DNA of 64,000 bases from VXOI01 sp965261945 (lineage in GTDB: Bacteria > Chloroflexota > Dehalococcoidia > Lucifugimonadales > UBA3495), in contig CBDHEF010000002.1 of NCBI GenBank assembly GCA_965261945.1, positions 992,001 to 1,056,000 on the forward strand. Reading direction: 5' to 3'. The stretch's first letter is position 1. Every line of letters begins with the position of its first letter. The notes beneath the pieces were generated by a model, which made no database searches, was not told where the DNA came from, and worked only from the letters and a program-made list of their open reading frames with translations. Made by a program: the position numbers and the translations under genes. Below are positions 16,978 to 25,635 of this stretch, in pieces.

Positions 16978-17513
16978 GGAGATTCCGGCCTGTCAGTCTC
17001 GGCGGGAGGCAAAAGAGAGATGTCGGCAACCATTGGCGTGTAATCATTCGGCTGGGTAGTCAATAGCCGTAATCGCCTTTGCTGTGGGCGCGTAAGGGTT
17101 TGAGGCGGAGAGAGCGTGGGGATGGGTTCTGCCTTGAATTTCCCCATCTCTTCCACGAAGACTTTTGTCGAGTCTAAGGCTATCTGCACCTTATCTACGT
17201 CCAATTCGCGCTCATAGTAATTGAAGTGCATGGTGGTGGTGGTGTGGAGGTGCAAGTTAATCAGTTCCTGCCGGCTCCGTTCTATGGCGATGTAATCCAC
17301 CACCGCATTCAGCCGGTAATGGCCCTGATTGTACCAGCCCCACTTCTCGGCAACGGACTTGATGGCGTGGGCCGCCGCGCCCCGCGCATTTTCTGAAGCC
17401 TGGATTAAATCGTCCTTATCCAATTCCTCCTGAGCCTGTCTGAAAAGGCGCTGGCTGATGGTCGCGTAGCAGTTTGAGTATTGGACTGGCTCCGGGGACG
17501 GTGCGGTAGTCAT
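16974..17513 (-). CDS. HEPN/PaREP1-like helical protein in the F420 block
   Basis: 179 residues, mostly helical in the first half. The segment YATISQRLFRQAQEELDKDDLIQASENARGAAAHAIKSVAEKWGW (~12-56) resembles the PaREP1/HEPN helical bundle. No RNase motif of the RX4-6H type is obvious. The C-terminal third is Pro/Gln/Arg-rich and probably disordered. It overlaps cofG by 4 bp, so the two are likely made together, yet no link between HEPN proteins and F420 synthesis is established. The ATG at 17513 is chosen; an in-frame codon six residues upstream is possible. A degenerate copy of the interspersed repeat may underlie residues near the N-terminus (17428-17450). Confidence 0.6.
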   Translation of the reverse strand: MTTAPSPEPVQYSNCYATISQRLFRQAQEELDKDDLIQASENARGAAAHAIKSVAEKWGWYNQGHYRLNAVVDYIAIERSRQELINLHLHTTTTMHFNYYERELDVDKVQIALDSTKVFVEEMGKFKAEPIPTLSPPQTLTRPQQRRLRLLTTQPNDYTPMVADISLLPPAETDRPESP

Positions 17514-17614
17514 CTGCTCTCTGTTTCCCAATCCGTGGACTTTATAGCCATTTTATGTTTCCAGGGGCCGCAATAGCAACGGGCAAGGTATGGGAACGAC
17601 ACTCTCGTTCACGC

Positions 17615-18658
17615 CTAGAATCCCTCCAGCTTGCCCTGATCCGTGTATGGCGGAGAGTAGTAAGGGCGGCCCAGGTGCTCGTGGGCCAGGCGGGTTGCCA
17701 CCCGACCCCGGGGTGTGCGGTCGAGGAAGCCCAGTTGCAGCAAGTAGGGTTCCCACACGTCCATGATGGTGTCTGAGTCCTCGTTCAGCGCGGCGGCCAG
17801 CGTCTCCAGCCCTACGGGGCCGCCGTCGAACTTGTCTATGATGCTGCTGAGCAAGCGATGGTCCGACTGGTCCAGCCCCAGCGCGTCCACATTGAGCTGC
17901 TCCAGCGCGGCGCGGGCCACCGGGCCGGTGATTTGATTGCCGGCCTTGACCAGAGCGTAGTCACGGGTGCGCTTGAGCAGCCGGTTGGCGACCCGGGGAG
18001 TGCCCCTGGAGCGGCCGGCAATTTCAGCCACGCCTTCAGCGTCGTGCTCAGTCTCCAAGATCCGCGCCGAGCGTTCGACGATAATGTTCATTTCGTCCAC
18101 GTCGTAGTATTCCAGACGCCATACCGAGCCGAAGCGGTCGCGGAGCGGGGCGCTGACCATCGAGAAACGGGTGGTAGCGCCCACCAGGGTGAAGGGGCTG
18201 ATGCGAAGGTTCACGCTGCGGGCGGCCAGGCCCTTGCCCACCATCCAGGAGAGGAAAAAATCCTCCATGGCCGAATACAGGACCTCTTCGACCACCCGGT
18301 TCAGGCGATGAATCTCGTCGATGAACAGCACCTCGTTGGGCTGAAGGCTGGTGAGTATGGCCGCCATGTCTCCGGCCCGCTCTATGGCCGGGCCGGAGGT
18401 GACGCGAATAGGCACACCCATTTCGGCGGCGATTATGTGGGAAAGGGTGGTTTTGCCCAAGCCCGGCGGGCCGTAGATGATGGCATGGTCCAAAGGTTCC
18501 TGCCGAATCTTGGCGGCGTCGATGGCGATTTGCAGGGTCTGCTTGGTACTGGGCTGGCCGACAAAGTCGTCGATGCGCCGGGGGCGTAGGGAAACGTCGG
18601 CGTCTTCCTGAAGTGAAGCGCCGCTGACCAGCCGCTCGGTCTCGTTGTCTCCCGTCAA
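17615..18658 (-). CDS. ruvB: Holliday junction branch migration ATPase RuvB
   Basis: AAA+ motor that drives branch migration of Holliday junctions together with RuvA. 347 residues, normal. Walker A GPPGLGKTT (~63-71), Walker B LFIDEIHR (~111-118), sensor 1 LVGATTR, arginine-finger region PLRDRFG, and the C-terminal winged helix (GGPVGLETLAAALNEDSDTI, ending GRVATRLAHEHL). TTG start with AGGGAAAA upstream. Neither ruvA nor ruvC is adjacent. Confidence 0.96.
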   Translation of the reverse strand: MTGDNETERLVSGASLQEDADVSLRPRRIDDFVGQPSTKQTLQIAIDAAKIRQEPLDHAIIYGPPGLGKTTLSHIIAAEMGVPIRVTSGPAIERAGDMAAILTSLQPNEVLFIDEIHRLNRVVEEVLYSAMEDFFLSWMVGKGLAARSVNLRISPFTLVGATTRFSMVSAPLRDRFGSVWRLEYYDVDEMNIIVERSARILETEHDAEGVAEIAGRSRGTPRVANRLLKRTRDYALVKAGNQITGPVARAALEQLNVDALGLDQSDHRLLSSIIDKFDGGPVGLETLAAALNEDSDTIMDVWEPYLLQLGFLDRTPRGRVATRLAHEHLGRPYYSPPYTDQGKLEGF

Positions 18659-18685
18659 CTTTTTCCCTGTTGCCTGCCGCCGTGG

Positions 18686-19936
18686 TTATTTCTCAAATTT
18701 CAGAAAGACCAGGCAGGCGTTCTGGCCCCCGAATCCGAAGGCGTTGGACAGCACCACCCTGGCATCGAGGCGCCTGGACACGTTGGGCACATAATCCAGG
18801 TCGCAAGCAGGGTCCGGCGAGGCGTAGTTGATGGTGGGGTGCACCGTCGCATCTGCAATGGTCTTGATGCAGGCCGCTGCTTCCAGCGCCCCCGCCGCGC
18901 CCAGGGAATGGCCGATCATGGACTTGGTGGAAGACACAGGAATCTGATAGGCGCGTTCCCCGAACAGCCGCTTGATGGCCACCGTCTCCAGAGTGTCGTT
19001 GAGCGGCGTTGAAGTGCCGTGGGCGTTGATGTAGTCCACCTGCTCGATGGCCACACCGGCGTCGGACAGCGCGAAGCTCATGGCTTGAGCGGCGCTGGCC
19101 CCCGACTCTTCAGGCTGCACCGGATGCCCTGCGTCGCTGGTGCTGCCGAACCCGGCGACTTCCGCCAGGATGTTCGCGCCCCGGTTAACGGCGTGCTCCA
19201 GGCTCTCCATGACCAGCACAGCGGCGCCCTCCGACGGCACGAAGCCATCCCGGTCGGCGTCAAAGGGGCGGCTGGCCTGTTCCGGCGCGTCGTTGCGGGT
19301 GCTGAGGGCGCGCATCACGGCGAAGCCCGACAGTCCCAGCAGGCTGATGCCGGCCTCCGCGCCCCCGGCAAACACCACGTCGGCCGTTCCCCGGCGAATT
19401 ACGTCCATTGCCTCGCCGATGGCCTGATTGGATGCGGCGCAGGCGGTGGTGGCCGTGGAATTGTAGCCCTGTGCGCCAAGATAACGGCTGAGGGCGGCGG
19501 CGGCCATATTGGGCAGTATCATGGGAAAGAAAAAGGGAGACATCCGCATTCCGCCGCGGTCGGCCAGGATGCGGCAGTTCTCTTCCAGTGTAGGAAAGCC
19601 GCCGTTGCCGTTGCCGAGAATGACGCCCACCCGGTAGGGGTCTTCGCGGGACACGTCTATGCCGGACGACTCGACCGCCTGTAGCCCGGCGGCCACGGCC
19701 AACTGGGAAAAACGGGCCATCCGCCGCGCTTCCCGGACGGGGATGTACTGGCCGGGATCAAAACCCGTGACCTCGCCCGATATGCGGCAGGGGTATCCTT
19801 CCGGGTCGCAGAGCGTCATGGGGCCAACGCCCGACCGCCCGGCGGCGAGATTGCGCCAGAACTCGTCCGGTGATTCGCCCAGCGGCGTCATGGCCCCCAT
19901 CCCGGTCACTACTACCCGGACCCGCTGGTTGGTCAC
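18686..19936 (-). CDS. fabF: Beta-ketoacyl-ACP synthase II (copy 1)
   Basis: Condensing enzyme of fatty-acid elongation, thiolase fold, 416 residues. The Cys-His-His triad is visible: TTACAASNQA (Cys ~167), NAHGTSTPLND (His ~306), and KSMIGHSLGAAGALEA (His ~341), followed by NAFGFGGQNACLVF. GTG start with AGAGGTGA just upstream. It is clearly a paralogue of the second copy at 25.6 kb, and both keep all catalytic residues. Confidence 0.95.
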   Translation of the reverse strand: MTNQRVRVVVTGMGAMTPLGESPDEFWRNLAAGRSGVGPMTLCDPEGYPCRISGEVTGFDPGQYIPVREARRMARFSQLAVAAGLQAVESSGIDVSREDPYRVGVILGNGNGGFPTLEENCRILADRGGMRMSPFFFPMILPNMAAAALSRYLGAQGYNSTATTACAASNQAIGEAMDVIRRGTADVVFAGGAEAGISLLGLSGFAVMRALSTRNDAPEQASRPFDADRDGFVPSEGAAVLVMESLEHAVNRGANILAEVAGFGSTSDAGHPVQPEESGASAAQAMSFALSDAGVAIEQVDYINAHGTSTPLNDTLETVAIKRLFGERAYQIPVSSTKSMIGHSLGAAGALEAAACIKTIADATVHPTINYASPDPACDLDYVPNVSRRLDARVVLSNAFGFGGQNACLVFLKFEK

Positions 19937-19970
19937 TGCTCACCTCTTTGGGACGCGCCAGATTCAGTCA

Positions 19971-21368
19971 TCAGCAGTCCCGGTCCCCGTCCTTCTTCTT
20001 AAGGCTGGGATAAATTTCCGGCTCGATGCCCAACGCAGCCTCTCGAACCTCCGCGGCCAGGAACAGCGACCCTGTGGCCAGCACCAGGTCCCGTGGGCCG
20101 GCCGCGGCGCGGGCCTGCTCCAGGGCTTCGCGGGGCGTCGGCGCGATGATTGTCTCCGCACCACGGCCCTGCAACATACCCGACAGCTCTTGGGCGTTCA
20201 GGGCGCGGGGGTGGCGGGACTGAGTGGCGATGACCAGGTCTGCGGCCGGAGCCAGAGAGCCAAGCATGGCAGCCACGTTCTTGTCACGCGAGAATCCGGC
20301 TATTACCAGCAGTCGGTCATACTTGAAATAGTGGGGCAGAGATTCCAGCAGCTTATCCACGGAATAGTCGTTATGCGCCCCGTCGGCGATGACCACAGGC
20401 TCCCGTCCCACCACCTCCATGCGGCAGGGCCACGACACGTCGCGAAAACCGCGGGCCAGGGTCTCGGCTGAAATCCCAAGCCCCTGCGCCCGGCTCATGG
20501 ACTCGACGGCGGCCACGGCGGTGGCTGCGTTTTCCATTTGGTAGTCGCCAAGCAATGGAATCTCCAATTCGTAGGAACCGAAGAGTCCGTGAACAGTGAA
20601 CTGCTGGCAAGGATGCTCCCACCCCGACCCTTCCCCCGAAAGAGAGGAGACTCCGGATTTTGGTTCCCAAGAGACATCGCGGCCAATCAGGATTGGTTCA
20701 ACTCCCACGAGGTTGCAGGCATCCAGGATTGAGGACAGTGCCTCCGCCCGTTGCGGAGCTATGACCGGGATGGAACCGGGCTTAATTATGCCCGCCTTGT
20801 CGGCGGCGATTTCGCCGATGGTGTCCCCCAGAATCTTGGCGTGGTCCATGCTTACCGACGTTATGACGCACACTTGGGCGTCGGCCACGTTGGTGGCGTC
20901 AAGGCGTCCGCCCAGCCCCACTTCAATTGTCTGCACATCTGCTTGGGCTTGGGCGAAACAGTGAAAGGCCATCCCGGTCAGGAACTCAAATAACGTAACC
21001 GTCGCCTGTCCTTCTATATTCCGCAGCGGCCAGAGGCCGCTCACAAGCCCGGCGAATTCCTCCTCGGAAACGGGCTGGCAATTGCGGCGCACCCGCTCCC
21101 GAAAAGAGTGCAGGTGGGGCGACGAATAGAACCCGGTGGACAGTCCGGCGGCGTGGAAGGCAGCGTCGCACAGGGCGGCAGTGCTGCCCTTCCCCTTCGT
21201 TCCGGCTATATGCACCGTGGGGACGCGCCGCTGGGGGCTTCCCATATTGTTCAGGAAAGACTTCATACGCCGGAGGTCGTAGATGGCCTTCTGGCGTGGT
21301 CCGTCAACCTTGGTGCGCTCAGTGTCGAACAGGGAAAGCACGTTAGCGATGGCTTCATCGTACTGCAA
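19971..21368 (-). CDS. folC: Folylpolyglutamate/dihydrofolate synthase, Mur ligase family
   Basis: ATP-dependent ligase adding glutamate to (dihydro)folate. 465 residues, slightly long. P-loop HIAGTKGKGSTAALCDA (~53-69), SPHLHSFRERVRRN (~84-97), TLFEFLTGMAFHCF, VEVGLGGRLDATNV-type motif, and SMDHAKILGDTIGEIAADKAGIIK (~172-195). TTG start with CGAGGTT upstream. Odd feature: residues ~235-255 (SGVSSLSGEGSGWEHPCQQ) are encoded by a CT-rich interspersed repeat at 20618-20660 and look like an in-frame insertion in a surface loop. Its position in the F420 block invites the guess that it might also glutamylate F420, but F420 ligases known so far are of the unrelated CofE fold. Confidence 0.92.
   Translation of the reverse strand: MQYDEAIANVLSLFDTERTKVDGPRQKAIYDLRRMKSFLNNMGSPQRRVPTVHIAGTKGKGSTAALCDAAFHAAGLSTGFYSSPHLHSFRERVRRNCQPVSEEEFAGLVSGLWPLRNIEGQATVTLFEFLTGMAFHCFAQAQADVQTIEVGLGGRLDATNVADAQVCVITSVSMDHAKILGDTIGEIAADKAGIIKPGSIPVIAPQRAEALSSILDACNLVGVEPILIGRDVSWEPKSGVSSLSGEGSGWEHPCQQFTVHGLFGSYELEIPLLGDYQMENAATAVAAVESMSRAQGLGISAETLARGFRDVSWPCRMEVVGREPVVIADGAHNDYSVDKLLESLPHYFKYDRLLVIAGFSRDKNVAAMLGSLAPAADLVIATQSRHPRALNAQELSGMLQGRGAETIIAPTPREALEQARAAAGPRDLVLATGSLFLAAEVREAALGIEPEIYPSLKKKDGDRDC
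20618..20660. repeat. CT-rich interspersed repeat inside folC
   Basis: CCCCGACCCTTCCCCCGAAA followed by GAGAGGAGACTCCGG: a member of the CCCTCTCCC...GGGAGAGGG family seen in intergenic regions here. It is translated in frame as a Ser/Gly-rich loop. Confidence 0.55.
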
Positions 21369-21427
21369 CGCGAACCTCGTGGGAGTCCGGCTTGATTTGC
21401 TGCCTCAGATTCTTCGCGGGATGGTGT

Positions 21428-22372
21428 TCAGCTGCGGCGCGGCATCGACAGGCCCAATGTCATACGCAGCGATTCGCCAAAACTGACGGAATTAACATAG
21501 TCAATGTTACCCCGCAACGGCTTGGGGGTAAACCCGAATGCCTGCTCCATATCTGGGCCTTCGGCCACATTTCGGATGCCCAGCATCCTCAGTTGCGCGG
21601 TGGTTACCGGAGGTCTCGGCAACACGTTCTGCATCAGCGCTACTGCGGGCCAGGCAAGGGCCGTCGGAATGTGGACAAGGCGGAGCCGCCTGCCCATGGC
21701 CAGGGCCACTTCTTCAAGGAGTTCATTGTAGCTCAAGCGATGGGGGCCTCCCAGGTTGATTGTCCTGCCCTTTACCAGCGAGTTGCTCACCGAGGCGGCG
21801 ACGCAGCGGGCCACGTCTTCGACTGCGACGGGCTGCATCCGGTTCCGCCCGCTGCCGATTACAGGGGCCACAGGGCCGAGCCGTACCAGTCCGGCCAGCG
21901 CTGTCATAAACTCGTCGCCTTCCCCAAAGATGACAGAAGGCCGCAGAATGGTGTAATCCATCCCGGAACTCGTAACACATAGTTCCGCCTGCCGCTTGGA
22001 GTGCAGGTAAGGATACTTCGGGTTGGCGGTGGCGCCCATGGCGCTCACATAGATGATTTCCCGGCCTCCCGCTTCCTTGGCCGCCTCTGCCACGTTGGCC
22101 GTGCCCTGACGATGCACCCGGTCGAAGGACGCGCCACGTCCGGTGCGGATGATGCCCACCAGATGCACCACCGACTGGACGCCGAGCATTGCAGGGCCCA
22201 GCGAATCGGGGTTTAGGACGCTCCCATAGTGAACCTCCACTTCCCGATGGTCAAAGAGCCTTTCCCTGCCAGGGGAATGGACCAGGCAACGCACCTGATG
22301 CCGACGCGCCAGCAGTTCGGGCACGACTCGCCGCCCCAGAAACCCGGTGGCCCCAGTCACCAGAACCAGCAA
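21428..22372 (-). CDS. NAD(P)-binding epimerase-like protein (NDUFA9-like SDR)
   Basis: Atypical short-chain dehydrogenase of the complex I NDUFA9-like group, ~314 residues. Rossmann motif VTGATGFLGRRVV (~4-16), VHLVGII (~70), the YLHSKRQAE active-site region with Tyr/Lys, and YTILRPSVIFGEGDEF (~140). Substrate unknown; relatives act in quinone biosynthesis, lipid or sugar modification. Start: TTG at 22372 is preferred because GGGAGG lies nine bases upstream and the Rossmann fold begins at once; the frame is open for 59 more codons upstream but encodes nothing conserved. First gene of the leftward block. Confidence 0.8.
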   Translation of the reverse strand: MLVLVTGATGFLGRRVVPELLARRHQVRCLVHSPGRERLFDHREVEVHYGSVLNPDSLGPAMLGVQSVVHLVGIIRTGRGASFDRVHRQGTANVAEAAKEAGGREIIYVSAMGATANPKYPYLHSKRQAELCVTSSGMDYTILRPSVIFGEGDEFMTALAGLVRLGPVAPVIGSGRNRMQPVAVEDVARCVAASVSNSLVKGRTINLGGPHRLSYNELLEEVALAMGRRLRLVHIPTALAWPAVALMQNVLPRPPVTTAQLRMLGIRNVAEGPDMEQAFGFTPKPLRGNIDYVNSVSFGESLRMTLGLSMPRRS

Positions 22373-22495
22373 GATGCCGACCCTCCCGGCGCGGACCCCG
22401 ACAAGGGAATCCCAAGCTCGCGCCCTGCCTGTAATTCCAGAGTCCGGCATAGAGTGAGGATTGTCAAGGCGCGGCTGACAGTTGCGCCTGGGGCA

Positions 22496-22524
22496 TTGGA
22501 ACGCGGCGGCAGGTGCGCTAATAT
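22496..22524 (+). promoter_or_regulatory. Candidate sigma70-like promoter for the LLM gene at 22.6 kb
   Basis: TTGGAA, exact 17-bp spacer, TAATAT; each hexamer matches consensus at four of six positions. About 40 bp before the start codon, in the divergent gap with the epimerase gene. Confidence 0.4.
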
Positions 22525-22566
22525 GGCACGACAAGTACGGAAAATCCATTTATCAGGACGGGAACG

Positions 22567-23505
22567 ATGGCGGTTGACGGCCTTCACTTCGGAGCCAACC
22601 TGACCCTTGAAGTCGGAGAAACGGCGCGTCAGGCCCGGTGGATGGAGGATCTCGGCTACGAGTACTTCTCTGCGGGGGAGCACTTCATGCGCGGCGACCC
22701 GCCCGGCCCGTCTCACGCCGCCCTTCCGGTGCTGGCTGTCGCCGCCGGGGCCACCACGTCCATCCGCCTGCTGTCCTCCATCATCCTGGCTCCCTTCTAC
22801 CATCCGCTTTTCCTGGCCCGCACCACGGCGACCCTGGACGCCGCGTCCAACGGCCGGCTGACGCTGGGAGTGGGCATCGGAGGCGAGTACCCCGTGGAGT
22901 TTGAGGCGGCAGGGCTGCGGGTGAATCAGCGGGGCGGCCGCACGGACGAATGCCTCGAAATCGTGCGCCAGCTGTGGAGCGGCGAGCGGGTGACTTTCTC
23001 AGGGAGGCACTTCCGCCTGAACGATGCCATGATAAACCCGGTTCCGGCGCAGCGCCCCCATCCGCCGGTGTGGGTGTCGGGAAGGCGCGACGCGGCCATG
23101 CGCCGGGCGGCGCGGTTCGGCGAGGGATGGGTTCCTTACTTCTTCGACCCTCCCCGCTACCGGGACAGCGTGGAGAAGATTCACGCTTTCGCACAAGAGG
23201 AGGGACGCAGACTTGACGGCTTCCAGTGGGCTTTCTTCCCCTACATATCCGTCTACCCAACGGAGCAGGAGGCCGCCGAGGTTGCGGCGCGGCAGCTTGG
23301 CGGCCAATATCTCTACGGCGGCGAGTTCATCAACATCGTCCGCCGCTACTGCCTGCTGGGGACGCCGGAGCAGTGCGCGGAGCGACTTAACGAGTACATT
23401 GAGGCCGGCGCCCGCCATGTCGTGTTCAGCATCGCCTGCCCGCCGGAAGACCGGGAGCGGCACCTGGAGGACATCGCGGAAAAGTTAATTCCATTATTCC
23501 GCTGA
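22567..23505 (+). CDS. LLM-class flavin/F420-dependent oxidoreductase
   Basis: 312-residue luciferase-like TIM-barrel enzyme. Landmarks: HFGANLTLEVGETARQARWMEDLGYEYFSAGEHFM at the start, IRLLSSIILAPFYHPLFLARTTATLDAASNGRLTLGVGIGGEYPVEFEAAG (~63-115), and PPVWVSGRRDAAMRRAARFGEGWVPYF (~170-197). Substrate unknown. ATG start. It is transcribed away from the cof block, and its cofactor is probably F420 or FMN. Confidence 0.87.
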   Translation: MAVDGLHFGANLTLEVGETARQARWMEDLGYEYFSAGEHFMRGDPPGPSHAALPVLAVAAGATTSIRLLSSIILAPFYHPLFLARTTATLDAASNGRLTLGVGIGGEYPVEFEAAGLRVNQRGGRTDECLEIVRQLWSGERVTFSGRHFRLNDAMINPVPAQRPHPPVWVSGRRDAAMRRAARFGEGWVPYFFDPPRYRDSVEKIHAFAQEEGRRLDGFQWAFFPYISVYPTEQEAAEVAARQLGGQYLYGGEFINIVRRYCLLGTPEQCAERLNEYIEAGARHVVFSIACPPEDRERHLEDIAEKLIPLFR

Positions 23506-23706
23506 AACAAAGCAGCACAGTTTATGACTTCCTGTATTATAATAGTCATTGGCAAAGTGGGTTATACTAAGGTTTCTCCGTTGCTTGTCGGCAGCGGGTG
23601 TAGTCCAGCCCAGAATCTTGTCAGTCTAAACTTAAAGATGAACGCGCTGCGTTCGGAGCCGCCCGCTGAGCACGGGAACCGAACGGTATGGTAAAGGGAG
23701 GCAAAA

Positions 23707-25506
23707 ATGTCTCGAATCAAACGGGTGATGTTGCTCCAGCCGGCTTCCGCCGGTGGCAATTTTGAGTATGTAGCCATTCCCAGGCAGGGTATGCTGTACC
23801 TTTCCGCAGCCTTGGAACAGTGGGAAGGCCCCTTCGTCTACGACCGGGAAATCTGGTTCGAAGACCGTTCCGGGCTGATGGACCCGGACAAGGACCTCGA
23901 GGGCGTCGACATCCTGATGCTGACCTCCCTGATTAACGAGACCCCTCGCGCCTACCAAGTGGCGCGGTTGGCAAAGGAGTACCACCCCGGCCTGATCACC
24001 ATCGGCGGCGGCCCGCAGATGAGCCCGCTGCCCGAGGAAGCCTTCGACTACGGCCACTTCGATGTCATCGTCCAACGGGAGGGCGAGGACATTATCGGCC
24101 AGTTGTGCGACGTTTTGCTGGAGCGCCGCGGATCGGACCGCAACCAGTACCTCAACAATGTTCCCGGCATCAGCTACCGCGAAGACGGGCAGGTGGTCTA
24201 CACCAAGCGCGTCGGCCTGGTACGGCCCGACTTCGTGGAACTCCCCGACTTCCGCTCCATCCGCGACCTCACCCCTGCCAACCCGATGGCGGGCGCAGTG
24301 ATGGAGAGCATCCGCGGCTGCACCGAGAAATGCACCTACTGTCAGGTCATCCAGCAGTTCTTGGGTTACCGGCTGGTGTCGCGGGAAACCGAGTTCAAGC
24401 GCTTGGAGCAGTTGCACGAACTGGCCGCCGACGGCCTGATTCACACCTCGCGCAACGACTCTTTCCAGGTGTTTATCTCCGACGACCTGCACACCCCGCC
24501 GTTGCGGGCTGTCAAGTTCCGCAACGAGCGGCTGGAACGGCTCCAAGGCTGGAAGGGCCGCACCGACAACATGAACCTCATCATCCAGGCCCGCGCCGAA
24601 ATCGGCCAGGACCCGGAGTTGGCCCACGCCCTCCAGGAAGCCAACGTGAAGATGCTCTATCTGGGCGTGGAATCGGACAACGCCGAAAACCTCAAAGCGG
24701 TGAACAAGCGGCAGGAGCCGGGGCAAATGCACCGCGACCTGGCCTATATCAACGAACTCGGCTTCACCGTGGTGGCCATGACCATCATCGGCCTGCCTTA
24801 CGACACCGAGGAAAGCATCATGTCGCTGGCCGACTGGGTTACGACGGTGAGCCGCTACCAGACGGCCAATTTCCTGACGCCGCTGCCGGCCACGTCCAAC
24901 TGGACCGACCTCAAGCCCCTGAACGAGCACGGCGAGCTGTTGCAGGAAGGCGAGATGCGGCCATACCAGCTCTATACCGGGCGCCAGTTCGTTCACCACG
25001 ACGAGCGGTGGTCGATGCAGGAAAGCCGCGAGATCTACGACAAGTACACCTCCCGGCTACAGGAGGTGGACGACGTCTACCGCCGGGTGTTCCGCATCCT
25101 GCGCACCTACAAGCTGAGGCTGGCGGCTACCAGCCAGGGGCTGAGCGACACCATCACCGCCCGGGTCGGCGAAGCCGCGGAAACGCTGCGGGATCTGTCC
25201 GACCCGGCGCACCTGTCGGGCTGCGATTTCGGCGAAAACATCTCCGGGCGGGTCGGCGAACTGGTGGAGACCCTCCGCGCTGTGTCTCAGCCTTTGTCCA
25301 ATGTGCGGCGCGATGTGGCCGACGGCATCGGCTCCAAGCTCAACGAGCTTACCGAATCGCTGAAGACCCTGACCGACCCCAAGGTAAACAGCGGCAAAGA
25401 TCTGGCCGCCAACGTATCGCGGCGCATTACCGAGCTGACCGAGGCCATCGACGCAGCCATTTCCGACCAGGGCGGCGGCAGGAAGAAGGCAGCAGGCCAG
25501 GGCTAA
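23707..25506 (+). CDS. B12-binding-domain radical SAM protein with C-terminal helical repeats
   Basis: 599 residues in three parts. (1) Residues ~1-160, a B12-binding-like Rossmann domain (VMLLQPASAGGNFEYVAIPRQGMLYLSAALE, then ITIGGGPQMSPLPEEAF). (2) A radical SAM barrel with RGCTEKCTYCQVIQQFLGYR (CxxxCxxC at ~203) and LYLGVESDNAENLKAVNKRQ. (3) Residues ~475-590, a repeat region in which ITARVGEAAETLRDLSDP, ISGRVGELVETLRAVSQP, IGSKLNELTESLKTLTDP and VSRRITELTEAI recur roughly every 25-40 residues. The repeats are amphipathic helices, perhaps a coiled-coil or membrane-associating tail. The usual cobalamin-ligating DxHxxG motif is not evident, so cobalamin use is uncertain. GGGAGG precedes the ATG. 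The substrate is unknown; the next gene is fabF. Confidence 0.8.
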   Translation: MSRIKRVMLLQPASAGGNFEYVAIPRQGMLYLSAALEQWEGPFVYDREIWFEDRSGLMDPDKDLEGVDILMLTSLINETPRAYQVARLAKEYHPGLITIGGGPQMSPLPEEAFDYGHFDVIVQREGEDIIGQLCDVLLERRGSDRNQYLNNVPGISYREDGQVVYTKRVGLVRPDFVELPDFRSIRDLTPANPMAGAVMESIRGCTEKCTYCQVIQQFLGYRLVSRETEFKRLEQLHELAADGLIHTSRNDSFQVFISDDLHTPPLRAVKFRNERLERLQGWKGRTDNMNLIIQARAEIGQDPELAHALQEANVKMLYLGVESDNAENLKAVNKRQEPGQMHRDLAYINELGFTVVAMTIIGLPYDTEESIMSLADWVTTVSRYQTANFLTPLPATSNWTDLKPLNEHGELLQEGEMRPYQLYTGRQFVHHDERWSMQESREIYDKYTSRLQEVDDVYRRVFRILRTYKLRLAATSQGLSDTITARVGEAAETLRDLSDPAHLSGCDFGENISGRVGELVETLRAVSQPLSNVRRDVADGIGSKLNELTESLKTLTDPKVNSGKDLAANVSRRITELTEAIDAAISDQGGGRKKAAGQG

Positions 25507-25540
25507 GGGCGCGCTTCCGCTTGACCACTGGGGTCGCAAG

Positions 25541-25572
25541 CCAACTGGCCGTCTTTACCGGCGGCCAGTTGG
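25541..25572. terminator. Hairpin between the radical SAM gene and fabF
   Basis: Perfect 11-bp inverted repeat CCAACTGGCCG / CGGCCAGTTGG with a 10-base loop. No T-run follows, so it may be an attenuating or RNA-stabilising hairpin rather than a full terminator. Confidence 0.55.
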
Positions 25573-25635
25573 TTATGGTGGCGTCTTATCCTACGGAAAG
25601 CGAGCCGTAATCTTCGTGGAAACAGATCAGGGATT

